From: Bacillota bacterium | GTDB lineage: Bacteria; Bacillota; Clostridia; DSM-8532 | Reading direction: 5' to 3' | Length of the DNA: 64,000 nucleotides | Assembly (NCBI GenBank): GCA_023415825.1 | Contig: JAEZJF010000015.1 | Span: 229,138 to 293,137, forward strand | In this document: positions 24,565 through 32,956 of the stretch, piece after piece | Position numbering within the stretch: position 1 is the stretch's first letter | Layout: every line of letters starts with the position of its first letter | Notes under the pieces: generated by a model | Told to the model about the DNA's origin: nothing | Seen by the model: the letters and a program-made list of their open reading frames with translations, nothing else | Databases searched by the model: none | Translations under genes and position numbers: made by a program

Positions 24565-26029
24565 CCGTACTCGGTGCTTCGGCTGCCTGCGGCCGCCCGA
24601 ACAGCAGAAACAATTCCGCACGACTGTTGATTCTGAGCTTTTTATAAATAGCCTTACTATAAGTGGAAACCGTAGAAACGGTAAGCCCTAGCTCAGGAGC
24701 AACCTGTCTGAGCGTCATCCCCTGCAGGAGCAACAGGACAACCTGTTTCTCGCGAGGCGATAAGTTGGTATCATCCAGACTTGGTGTCTGCTTATGCTCT
24801 GCCGCGTTTGTTTGCAGGGTATCGTTAACAAGGGAGGCCATGTTTATCTGACGAAATTCCTTTGACCAGTTAGCAAAAAACAGGTGCTGTGAAAATGCGG
24901 GGGAAAGCAGCAGAAACACTACAAATAAAGTTGCGGCTGTGATAACGGCAACAGGCTGCGTGAGTATTGTCATATGAAGGACGTCGATTCCCACGTAGAG
25001 AATGCCGATGACTGCCATACATAAAAGAACGAGGCGTTTGTGCATACGGAAATCGCAGAATTTATTTGTAACACAACCGATCAGGTAAAATGTTATTAAA
25101 AATCCAACTTCCTTCAGCTCGGAAAACAGATAGGCAGCCTCTGGAAGATTTGTATACCACATGAGGTGGCTCATGATTGACGCAATAAAAAACACATTGC
25201 ACATCGTCCAGACGCTTCGCTTGAATACCACCTGCAGAATAATGAAGCAAAGAATCAGAGCAAGTGCAAGTATACCCCAGAGCCATGCGTTGGACGGGTG
25301 CTGAAAAGCAGAGGCATAAAAGCCCGTTATTCGAATGGCAAAGTAAGAGAAAAAGATAAACAACACGAGCCAGATGCTTAGGTCAAATTTTTTGATCACC
25401 TTATTTCCCATGCCAGGATAGTCTTCATTGTTTGATAAGTACATACAAACGCATAGAGTAGCAATCACAACCAAAGCAAAAATCTTCCGAACAATTGAAG
25501 GGATTGAGATAAAACCAGCACTTAGCTCTACTAAATCAATTAACAGTATCATCAATGTGCTGCCAAAAAACCGTTCGGCATTGTTCAGCATAAATACAAA
25601 GGAAAAGCTGCTGCTGGATACACATCCACCAATACCCGCCATAAAAACAACATCACACACAAGTGCAAGGTAACCATCCGGGAGGAAGAGCCAGGGGACA
25701 AATCCGACTGTAGTAATAAAGGCAGAGATTTTTGAGATGGCAGAGATGTTCTTTTCATTGGAGAAAGCGAACATAACAATAGCCCCGAGAGCAAACGCAA
25801 GGAAGGTGATAGTGGTATGAGCCAATCCAAAAACACCGATGCCATCGTCCAATATGAAATCTTGTATATTAATAAAAGTCATCGCCAGGGGGAAGGCCAA
25901 AAAATATTGCAGATAGCCCTTCTTCCTGATGTTGCGAAGTGATAATCTTTCCTGCGCAAACCAAAGATTGTGCAAAGATGAAATCATTGTTGACAGGAAT
26001 CCTTTTTTTCTTACCTTCAGATCTGCCAT
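24515..26029 (-). CDS. Membrane-bound LuxR family regulator
   Basis: 504 residues: about 12 hydrophobic helices (roughly 40-400) resembling a major-facilitator-like sensor, then a canonical LuxR HTH near 425-485 (LSPREKQVVLLLLQGMTLRQ, then VSTVSTYSKAIYKKLRINSR). Such multi-pass LuxR proteins sense through the membrane domain and act on nearby genes. AGGAG with 8-nt spacing precedes the ATG. It is convergent with, and overlaps by 50 nt, the giant surface-protein gene. Likely targets are the surface cluster genes; the signal is unknown. Confidence 0.83.
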   Translation of the reverse strand: MADLKVRKKGFLSTMISSLHNLWFAQERLSLRNIRKKGYLQYFLAFPLAMTFINIQDFILDDGIGVFGLAHTTITFLAFALGAIVMFAFSNEKNISAISKISAFITTVGFVPWLFLPDGYLALVCDVVFMAGIGGCVSSSSFSFVFMLNNAERFFGSTLMILLIDLVELSAGFISIPSIVRKIFALVVIATLCVCMYLSNNEDYPGMGNKVIKKFDLSIWLVLFIFFSYFAIRITGFYASAFQHPSNAWLWGILALALILCFIILQVVFKRSVWTMCNVFFIASIMSHLMWYTNLPEAAYLFSELKEVGFLITFYLIGCVTNKFCDFRMHKRLVLLCMAVIGILYVGIDVLHMTILTQPVAVITAATLFVVFLLLSPAFSQHLFFANWSKEFRQINMASLVNDTLQTNAAEHKQTPSLDDTNLSPREKQVVLLLLQGMTLRQVAPELGLTVSTVSTYSKAIYKKLRINSRAELFLLFGRPQAAEAPSTVIEPSSSDSFGAGKPI

Positions 26030-26191
26030 ATCAAATTCTCCTGCAACTTGTACTTAACGACAGTTGTTTTGTATCATGAAAAAGCGGCTGACTGTAGAAT
26101 AGGAAATATCTTCCGTATCACACAAGTCAAATTATAGCATAGTTTGACATTTTGTTCTATGTACTCAATTTATGACTTCCACACCAACTGT

Positions 26192-26220
26192 TTGACTTTT
26201 TGAGTAGTTTTTAGTACTGT
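26192..26220 (+). promoter_or_regulatory. Candidate pgi promoter
   Basis: TTGACT (26192-26197) and TACTGT (26215-26220) with 17-nt spacing, 62 nt before the pgi ATG. A second TTGACA at 26144 lacks a good -10. The remaining 26030-26190 holds nothing else I can support. Confidence 0.45.
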
Positions 26221-26281
26221 AGAATTTGTGGTTTGGCAAATACTATAAAATAACATATAAGAAGAAAGGTATGAACTCAAG

Positions 26282-27625
26282 ATGGCAAAGATAGGTTTTG
26301 ATTACAAAAATGCTCTTGGCTTTGTGAATGAACACGAGATAGGCTACCTCGAGAATCAGATAAACAGCGCCCATGAAATGCTCCATGATAAGTCCGGCCC
26401 CGGCAGTGATTTTCTGGGTTGGGTGGAGCTCCCCAACCATTATGATAAGGAAGAGTTCTCAAGAATCATGAAATCAGCACAAAAAATCAGAGAGGATTCC
26501 GATGTTTTAATTGTAATCGGAATCGGTGGCTCCTATCTGGGCGCACGGGCAGCTATTGAAGCCCTTTCCCACTCTTTTTACAACACGCTTCCTAAGGATA
26601 AACGCAATGGCCCGGAAATTTATTTTGCGGGCAACAGCATCAGTTCCAGCTACCTGGCTGAGCTCTTAGAGCTTATTGAGGGCAAGGAGGTTTCAGTTAA
26701 TGTTATTTCTAAATCGGGAACAACCACTGAACCTGCTATTGCTTTTAGGATTTTTAAAGAATACATGGAAAAAAGATATGGCAAGAAGGGTGCACAAAGC
26801 CGTATCTATGCCACCACTGACAAGGCCAGAGGCGCCCTCAAGACCCTTGCCGACTCTGAAGGCTATGAATCCTTTGTTATTCCTGATGATGTGGGAGGCC
26901 GTTACTCCGTTCTAACTGCCGTAGGACTTCTTCCTATAGCCGCAGCCGGTATTGATATTACTGAAATGATGAAGGGAGCCCAGCAGGCCTATAGCGATTG
27001 CAAGCTGCCCTTTGCCGAGAATGACTGCTATAAGTATGTCGCTGTCAGAAACGCCCTTTACAGAAAGGGTAAGACCACTGAGATCATGGTTAATTATGAG
27101 CCCTCCTTGCATTTTGTTACTGAATGGTGGAAGCAGCTGTTTGGAGAGAGTGAAGGCAAGGATCAAAAGGGCATTTTCCCTGCCGGAGTGGATTTCTCAA
27201 CTGATCTTCATTCCATGGGTCAATATATCCAGGACGGCATGCGCAATATATTTGAGACAGTTCTCAATGTTGAAAAGTGCAAAAAGTCCATGAAGATGAT
27301 CTCCACCTCCGACGATCTGGATAAACTCAATTATCTCACGGGTAGGGATATGGACTTCGTCAACAAAATGGCCATGCAAGGAACCATACTAGCTCATAAT
27401 GACGGAGGCGTGCCCAATCTTGTTATCAGTATCCCTGAAATGACAGCTTTTTGGTTTGGTTATATGGTTTATTTCTTTGAAAAGGCCTGTGGCATCAGCG
27501 GCTATGTATTGGGCGTCAATCCCTTTGACCAACCCGGAGTAGAGGCTTACAAGAAGAATATGTTCGCGCTTCTGGGCAAGCCTGGCTTTGAGAAGGAAAA
27601 AGCAGAGCTTGAAAAGCGATTGTAA
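26282..27625 (+). CDS. pgi: Glucose-6-phosphate isomerase
   Basis: Interconverts glucose-6-phosphate and fructose-6-phosphate in glycolysis. The 447-residue length fits the short bacterial Pgi class. Visible motifs are GIGGSYLGARAAIEAL, NVISKSGTTTEPAIAFR (sugar-phosphate loop), DDVGGRYSVLTAVGLLP and GVNPFDQPGVEAYK, which holds the conserved Gln-x-Gly-Val-Glu segment. AAAGG lies 12 nt upstream of the ATG. It is followed by secG 81 nt downstream on the same strand. Confidence 0.96.
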   Translation: MAKIGFDYKNALGFVNEHEIGYLENQINSAHEMLHDKSGPGSDFLGWVELPNHYDKEEFSRIMKSAQKIREDSDVLIVIGIGGSYLGARAAIEALSHSFYNTLPKDKRNGPEIYFAGNSISSSYLAELLELIEGKEVSVNVISKSGTTTEPAIAFRIFKEYMEKRYGKKGAQSRIYATTDKARGALKTLADSEGYESFVIPDDVGGRYSVLTAVGLLPIAAAGIDITEMMKGAQQAYSDCKLPFAENDCYKYVAVRNALYRKGKTTEIMVNYEPSLHFVTEWWKQLFGESEGKDQKGIFPAGVDFSTDLHSMGQYIQDGMRNIFETVLNVEKCKKSMKMISTSDDLDKLNYLTGRDMDFVNKMAMQGTILAHNDGGVPNLVISIPEMTAFWFGYMVYFFEKACGISGYVLGVNPFDQPGVEAYKKNMFALLGKPGFEKEKAELEKRL

Positions 27626-27706
27626 GCGTCAATAATTGTACTTGCTTTCAATCAGGTGATATGCTAAAATGAAAAGCGCTGTATTAACAAATTCGGAGGT
27701 TTAACT

Positions 27707-27952
27707 ATGGACGTGCTGACATTTATCGTGAATATCCTTTATATACTGATCTGTCTTGTTATAATCGCAGTTGTTCTTCTTCAGGCTGGTCGTTCGGCTG
27801 GTATGAGCGGTGCTATTGCAGGTGGAGCAGAGACCTTCTTTGGTAAGAATAAGGGTCGTGCTTATGAAGCCCTGTTGAGCAAGTACACAGGATGGGTCGC
27901 TATTCTGTTCATTATTATTTCGCTCGTCCTGGTATTCTTGAAGAAAGCATAG
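27707..27952 (+). CDS. secG: Preprotein translocase subunit SecG
   Basis: Accessory subunit of the SecYEG channel, 81 residues, two membrane helices (about 6-26 and 60-78) separated by the conserved glycine-rich stretch LLQAGRSAGMSGAIAGGAET. This order and size are typical. CGGAGG precedes the ATG. Ends just before a terminator, so it is probably transcribed with pgi or from its own promoter. Confidence 0.93.
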   Translation: MDVLTFIVNILYILICLVIIAVVLLQAGRSAGMSGAIAGGAETFFGKNKGRAYEALLSKYTGWVAILFIIISLVLVFLKKA

Positions 27953-27972
27953 GATTAAGACAATAGAAATGA

Positions 27973-28007
27973 GGCTGTACATGCGGACAAGCGTGTATGG
28001 CCTTTTG
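27973..28007 (+). terminator. Terminator after secG
   Basis: GGCTGTACATGC (27973-27984) pairs with GCGTGTATGGCC (27991-28002) through 12 bp with three wobbles, followed by TTTTG. Confidence 0.65.
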
Positions 28008-28087
28008 AGCGTTTAAGAGGTTTTTCTGCGGAAAAAGCTTTCGTTAAGCCCAAAGACAATTTGCATGAGAAAGGTTGTGACAAATAC

Positions 28088-30070
28088 ATGCCTGAGTTTA
28101 AGATAAAGTCGGACTATAAGCCCACTGGGGATCAGCCTAAGGCTATTGAAGCCCTAACATCGTATCTTCAGAAGGGCAGCAAGCATCAGACCCTTCTGGG
28201 TGTTACCGGGTCGGGTAAGACCTATACCATTGCCAATGTCATTGAGAAAGTTCAAAAGCCAACCCTTGTTATCGCACATAACAAGACCCTGGCTGCCCAG
28301 CTCTGTAATGAGTTTACCGAGTTTTTTCCCGATAATGCAGTGGAGTATTTTGTAAGCTACTATGATTATTATCAGCCCGAGGCCTATATTCCTTCCACCG
28401 ATACCTACATAGAAAAGGATTCCTCTATCAATGATGAGATTGATAAGCTGCGTCACTCTGCCACTGCAGCCCTTTTCGAAAGACGGGATGTCATTATTGT
28501 TGCCAGCGTATCGTGCATTTACGGTTTGGGCGATCCTGAGGATTATACGGACCTCATGCTTTCTTTACGGCCCGGTATGATAAAGGATCGGGACGAGGTT
28601 ATCCGCAAGCTGGTAGACATTCAATATACCCGCAGTCAGTTTGATTTTAAGCGGGGTACCTTCCGTGTAATGGGCGACGTTTTGGATATATTCCCGCCTT
28701 CATCCACCAGCACTGCATTGCGTGTGGAGTTTTTTGGAGATGAAGTTGAACGCATTACAGAAATTGATGTACTGACTGGTGAAATCACAGGTGTAAGATC
28801 CCATATCGCTGTTTTCCCGGCTTCTCACTTTGCCACCAAGCGCGATAAGATGGATAGAGCCATACAGACAATAGAAGAGGAGCTTAATGAACGGCTGGCT
28901 TATCTCAAGGAGAACGACAAGCTCGTGGAGGCCCAAAGACTTGAACAAAGAACACGTTATGATATAGAGATGATGCAGGAAATTGGCTTCTGCCAGGGAA
29001 TAGAAAACTATTCCCGTCATATCAGCGGGCGTGATCCAGGCAGTTCACCCTTTACCCTCATCGATTACTTCCCAGAGGATTTCCTTTTGGTTATTGATGA
29101 GTCCCATGTGACGGTTCCTCAAATTGGGGCCATGTATCATGGGGATCGCTCACGTAAGGAATCGCTTGTAGAGTACGGGTTCAGATTACCCTCCGCCTTT
29201 GATAACAGACCCTTGACCTTTGAGGAGTTCAGCAAGAGAGTCAATCAGGTCGTTTATGTCAGTGCGACTCCTGCCGCTTATGAGCGGAATCTTTCCACGC
29301 AAATCGTTGAGCAGCTCATACGTCCTACCGGCCTTATTGATCCTGAGATTATTGTCAGACCTGTTAAAGGTCAGATAGACGATCTTCTCTATGAGGTTAA
29401 TGAGACCACTTCAAAGGGCTTTAGAACTCTTGTGACAACCTTGACAAAGAAAATGGCTGAAGATCTGACCAAGTATTTGGAAGAGATGGGTGTCAGGGTA
29501 AAATACCTACATTCGGATATAGATACCCTGGAACGAATGGAAATCATCCGTGACCTGCGCCTGGGCAAATTTGATGTGCTTGTTGGCATCAACCTGCTGA
29601 GAGAAGGTCTGGACCTCCCCGAAGTGTCGCAGGTTGCTATTTTGGATGCCGATAAACAAGGGTTCTTAAGATCGGAAACCTCTCTGATACAAACCATTGG
29701 ACGTGCAGCAAGAAATGTTAACGGTCGGGTCATTATGTATGCTGACTCCATTACAGCGGCTATGCAGAGTGCCATTGGAGAAACGAACCGGCGGCGTCAA
29801 ATTCAGAAGGAATACAATACACTTCATAACATTACACCACAGTCCATTCATAAAGCTGTTCGAAATGTTATTGAGGCCACCAAGGCGGCTGAGGATACCG
29901 GGGGCTATAAGAAAGACAGAAAGACAGGTGCTGAGGTTCTTGATAAAGAAACCCTTAACAGCCTGATTGAAAATCTGACAAAGGATATGAAGCAGGCGGC
30001 CCGGGAACTTGAGTTCGAGCGTGCTGCTGCCATCCGTGACCAAATTGAGGATTTGAGAAGGAGTCTATAG
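28088..30070 (+). CDS. uvrB: Excinuclease ABC subunit B
   Basis: Damage-verifying helicase-like subunit of nucleotide excision repair, 660 residues. Walker A GVTGSGKTYTIANV (about 36-49), the beta-hairpin region YYDYYQPEAYIPSTDTYIEK, helicase motifs FLLVIDESH, YVSATPA and QTIGRAARN, and a C-terminal UVR motif (KQAARELEFERAAAIRDQI) are all present. The frame extends to a TTG at 28061, but the ATG at 28088 matches UvrB N-termini (MPEFKIKSDYKPTGDQPKAI). No uvrA or uvrC is in the window; ung follows directly, making a small DNA-repair unit. Confidence 0.96.
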   Translation: MPEFKIKSDYKPTGDQPKAIEALTSYLQKGSKHQTLLGVTGSGKTYTIANVIEKVQKPTLVIAHNKTLAAQLCNEFTEFFPDNAVEYFVSYYDYYQPEAYIPSTDTYIEKDSSINDEIDKLRHSATAALFERRDVIIVASVSCIYGLGDPEDYTDLMLSLRPGMIKDRDEVIRKLVDIQYTRSQFDFKRGTFRVMGDVLDIFPPSSTSTALRVEFFGDEVERITEIDVLTGEITGVRSHIAVFPASHFATKRDKMDRAIQTIEEELNERLAYLKENDKLVEAQRLEQRTRYDIEMMQEIGFCQGIENYSRHISGRDPGSSPFTLIDYFPEDFLLVIDESHVTVPQIGAMYHGDRSRKESLVEYGFRLPSAFDNRPLTFEEFSKRVNQVVYVSATPAAYERNLSTQIVEQLIRPTGLIDPEIIVRPVKGQIDDLLYEVNETTSKGFRTLVTTLTKKMAEDLTKYLEEMGVRVKYLHSDIDTLERMEIIRDLRLGKFDVLVGINLLREGLDLPEVSQVAILDADKQGFLRSETSLIQTIGRAARNVNGRVIMYADSITAAMQSAIGETNRRRQIQKEYNTLHNITPQSIHKAVRNVIEATKAAEDTGGYKKDRKTGAEVLDKETLNSLIENLTKDMKQAARELEFERAAAIRDQIEDLRRSL

Positions 30071-30739
30071 ATGATAGAAAATGGCTGGAGCTTCATGCTT
30101 GAGGATGAATATAAAAAAGAATATTTTATCAAATTGCATACATGGCTTGATGAGGAATACAGGACAAAATCCATATTCCCTCAAAGAGATGAAATATTCG
30201 ATGCCTTAAGATGTACAGCCTATGACAATATCAAATGCCTGCTGATAGCTCAGGATCCTTATGCCACCAGAGGATTCGCACATGGCCTGGCGTTCTCGAC
30301 CAAATTAGGTGTACAAATTCCCAAATCCCTCCAAAATATTTATAAAGAACTGCAAAGTGATCTCGGTTTCACGATACCCAACAACGGCCATCTAAAAAAA
30401 TGGGCTGACCAGGGAGTGCTGCTTCTTAATACCATACTTACGGTTGAGGAGGGCAAACCAAACTCGCATAAAGGGAAGGGCTGGGAGAGGTTTACTGATA
30501 GAATAATATCCATTGTAGACCAAAAGGATACTCCGGTAGTGTTTATTCTCTGGGGCAACAATGCCAGAGAGAAGAAGGCACTGATAAAGGGGCGGCATCA
30601 TTTGATTATAGAATCGGCTCATCCAAGCCCGCTTTCAGTAAACAGGGGGTTCTTTGGTACAAAGCCGTTTTCCAAAGCCAATAACTTTTTATTGGAAAAT
30701 GGGCTTGAACCCATTGATTGGCAGATCAAGAACGTCTAA
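30071..30739 (+). CDS. ung: Uracil-DNA glycosylase, family 1
   Basis: Removes uracil from DNA, 222 residues. The catalytic loop reads LLIAQDPYATRG, keeping the catalytic Asp but replacing the usual GQDPYH by AQDPYA; the remaining motifs are standard (AHGLAFS, LLLNTILTVEEGKPNSH, and AHPSPLSVNRGFFG with its catalytic His). The missing His of motif 1 is unusual. The ATG follows the uvrB stop codon with no gap, and AAGGAG is inside the end of uvrB, so translation is coupled. Activity should be retained if the Asp and second-motif His suffice, but this is inference. Confidence 0.88.
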   Translation: MIENGWSFMLEDEYKKEYFIKLHTWLDEEYRTKSIFPQRDEIFDALRCTAYDNIKCLLIAQDPYATRGFAHGLAFSTKLGVQIPKSLQNIYKELQSDLGFTIPNNGHLKKWADQGVLLLNTILTVEEGKPNSHKGKGWERFTDRIISIVDQKDTPVVFILWGNNAREKKALIKGRHHLIIESAHPSPLSVNRGFFGTKPFSKANNFLLENGLEPIDWQIKNV

Positions 30740-30777
30740 AGCGACTGATGCTTATACAACAGAAGAAGAGGTTTTTT

Positions 30778-31206
30778 ATGTTTATGTATGTATTTTCCAT
30801 TGCGCTTGTTATAGCGTCAAATATCATTTATCACATATGCCAGAAATCAACACCACAGGGAGCTAACCCGTTTTCAGCATTATTTGTTACCTATGTGACT
30901 GCCGCTATTGTAACGCTAATTGCATTTTATTTTTACAAGACAGATGGTGGATTTTTTCAATCGTTCAAAGAATTAAATTGGACGAGTATTGTGCTCGGCG
31001 TATCGATTGTAGGTCTTGAATTTGGTTATATCATGGCCTACAGGGCAGGGTGGAATATCAGTGTGGGATCTTTGGTCGCCAATATTATTCTTGCACTTTT
31101 GCTTATTCCCATAGGAATATTTTTTTTCAAAGAGGGATTTGATCTGAACAAATTACTGGGTTCGGCTTTTTGTATCATTGGATTGATTCTTATAAACAAG
31201 TCATAA
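30778..31206 (+). CDS. Half-size EamA/DMT-like membrane protein
   Basis: 142-residue hydrophobic protein with about five helices, resembling one EamA repeat of drug/metabolite transporters (ends LLGSAFCIIGLILINKS, the usual last helix with G-x2-I-x-G-hydrophobic). Standard DMT proteins have two such repeats; half-size forms may work as dimers. The frame opens inside ung at 30718, but AAGAGG 6 nt before the ATG at 30778 marks the start. Substrate unknown. It follows ung by 38 nt on the same strand. Confidence 0.7.
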   Translation: MFMYVFSIALVIASNIIYHICQKSTPQGANPFSALFVTYVTAAIVTLIAFYFYKTDGGFFQSFKELNWTSIVLGVSIVGLEFGYIMAYRAGWNISVGSLVANIILALLLIPIGIFFFKEGFDLNKLLGSAFCIIGLILINKS

Positions 31207-31365
31207 AAGGACTGATGCGATTTTTTGGGAAATTTTATGTATCGCGCTATCCTCGTGATGTGCTCCAAAGCCTGCTTGGACAATTTTCTGAAAGTAATTG
31301 CACTAAAAATACCATGAAAATTGTGAATTGGGCGGGAAAATAAGGATTTTTTGTTAAGCATAAGA

Positions 31366-31425
31366 GCTCCAAATGCAGGTTAACTTATGAAAGTGAATTT
31401 GCATCTGGAGCGTGATTTTTTTGTG
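31366..31425 (+). promoter_or_regulatory. Terminator-like hairpin overlapping the spoIVB start
   Basis: GCTCCAAATGCA (31366-31377) pairs with TGCATCTGGAGC (31400-31411) with one mismatch, then GTGATTTTTTTG. The right arm contains the only GGAG available to spoIVB, so the hairpin would hide the ribosome-binding site or end transcription just there. The rest of 31207-31365 shows no clear element. Confidence 0.5.
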
Positions 31426-32725
31426 GAAAAGAACTCTTAAGCCTTCATTTATCATATTAGTACTGGTTTTAATGCTAGTCGTTTCCTATGCTGTAACGCT
31501 TTTGACTCTTCCAGGCAGTATTACCCTTTTAGCGGGGGAGGATTATACCTTATCCTATAAGTCTCCCTTTTTTTTACAAGCCTTTTCAAAAAGTGAAATA
31601 CTTAAGGTCAGTGATAGCAGAAATAAAACATCAATGGAGTATGGAAAGCCTTATACACTACTGGCCGTGGAGGAAGGCAACGCTGAACTCGATTTGCGTA
31701 TGCTGGGACTTATTCCCGTAAAGACCATACAGGTACGTTCCATTGTAAACCAGCAGGTTATTGCAAGCGGACATCCTATTGGTATTAAGTTGAAAACAGA
31801 TGGCTTAATTATCGTTAATGTTTCCGGTGTAGTCCTGGAAGATGGCTCAAAAGCTTCTCCGGCCGAAACGGCAGGACTATTGGCCGGGGATATTCTCATT
31901 GATGCAGGAGGACAAAAACTAAAAAATATCAGTGATTTACTGGACATTGTAGAAAATTCCGGTGGAAAGCCCATCACTATAAACTATAAAAGGCAAAATG
32001 TTCAGTACAGTGCCACCATTACTCCAATTAAGTCAAGCGAGGATCAGAGATACCGGGTCGGAATCTGGGTAAGAGACAGCTCCGCAGGTATTGGAACACT
32101 TACCTTTGTCGATCCTGCCAATCGGGTTTACGGTGCTTTAGGTCACGGCATCAACGATATAGATACCGGATCCTTGCTGCAGGTAGGTTCAGGACAATTG
32201 CTGAAATCAAATATAGAGGGTATAAAAAAAGGCCTCAAGGGCTCACCTGGAGAGCTTGAAGGTGAGTTTCTATCCATGCCCGAGGTGGTAGGAGATATTG
32301 AATTGAATTGTGATTTCGGCGTATTTGGAAAGCTTAACGGTGACCCCAAAAAAGGAAAATGGGGAAGGGTCATGCAAATAGGTTCCCATAGCACCGTCCG
32401 GGTTGGCAAGGCTACTATTCTGGCATGTATCAGGGGAAATATTGTCGAGGAATACGAAATAGAAATCCAGCGGATTGCCAGAACGGATTTGAGCAGCACC
32501 AAGAATATTGTTATTCGGATTACCGATCCCAGACTTTTAGAAACCACAGGCGGCATTGTGCAAGGTATGAGCGGGAGCCCTATCTTGCAGGACGGTCGGC
32601 TGATCGGAGCTGTAACCCATGTTTTTATAAATGATCCTATGCGTGGCTATGGGGTTTTCATCGAGTCCATGCTTGATAAATCCAATATGCTGGGAAAGAG
32701 TAAACCCTCCGGCATAAGCCACTGA
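31412..32725 (+). CDS. spoIVB: SpoIVB sporulation serine peptidase
   Basis: 437-residue secreted protease that, in spore formers, is made in the forespore and triggers pro-sigma-K processing in the mother cell. An N-terminal membrane segment is followed by a PDZ domain (about 140-205; ASPAETAGLLAGDILI) and an S55 peptidase domain with YGALGHGI (catalytic His) and VQGMSGSPIL (catalytic Ser). GTG at 31412 opens the frame, but GGAG is only 1 nt from it; TTG at 31421 is 10 nt from the same GGAG and may be the true start. Its presence is direct evidence of endospore formation. No recN or spo0A lies next to it as in Bacillus. Confidence 0.93.
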   Translation: MIFLWKRTLKPSFIILVLVLMLVVSYAVTLLTLPGSITLLAGEDYTLSYKSPFFLQAFSKSEILKVSDSRNKTSMEYGKPYTLLAVEEGNAELDLRMLGLIPVKTIQVRSIVNQQVIASGHPIGIKLKTDGLIIVNVSGVVLEDGSKASPAETAGLLAGDILIDAGGQKLKNISDLLDIVENSGGKPITINYKRQNVQYSATITPIKSSEDQRYRVGIWVRDSSAGIGTLTFVDPANRVYGALGHGINDIDTGSLLQVGSGQLLKSNIEGIKKGLKGSPGELEGEFLSMPEVVGDIELNCDFGVFGKLNGDPKKGKWGRVMQIGSHSTVRVGKATILACIRGNIVEEYEIEIQRIARTDLSSTKNIVIRITDPRLLETTGGIVQGMSGSPILQDGRLIGAVTHVFINDPMRGYGVFIESMLDKSNMLGKSKPSGISH

Positions 32726-32780
32726 AAAACGACGATCAAGGTCACTTTCTACAGATGTTACTGCAATTTGATCTATAAGG

Positions 32781-32809
32781 TTGACAGCAAGGAGCTTCTA
32801 TGTTAAATT
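32781..32809 (+). promoter_or_regulatory. Promoter of the cbiM transport operon
   Basis: TTGACA (32781-32786), 17-nt spacer, TAAATT (32804-32809). It gives a leader of about 140 nt before cbiM. Confidence 0.6.
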
Positions 32810-32820
32810 TTTAGTGAACC

Positions 32821-32912
32821 AAAGCCATGAAGGCTTTAGAATGAAATCAAACCATTTTTCAACTTAACAATCGGACCCATGAAGGGCTGAACAAGACCTT
32901 TATGGGTCTATC
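32821..32912 (+). promoter_or_regulatory. Structured leader of the cbiM operon
   Basis: Two hairpins: AAAGCC-ATGAA-GGCTTT (32821-32837) and a 12-bp stem GACCCATGAAGG/CCTTTATGGGTC (32874-32885 with 32897-32908). Both contain CATGAAGG. The second is terminator-like but with a poor T tract (TATCTATTT). I do not recognise a NiCo or cobalamin riboswitch consensus. Confidence 0.4.
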
Positions 32913-32956
32913 TATTTAATAATGAATATCCATAATGTGAGGAGTTGTAATAAACC

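Noticed and set aside
32726..32956. Cobalamin or NiCo riboswitch ahead of cbiM
   Set aside because: I could not find the conserved core sequences of either class; kept only as an unclassified structured leader.
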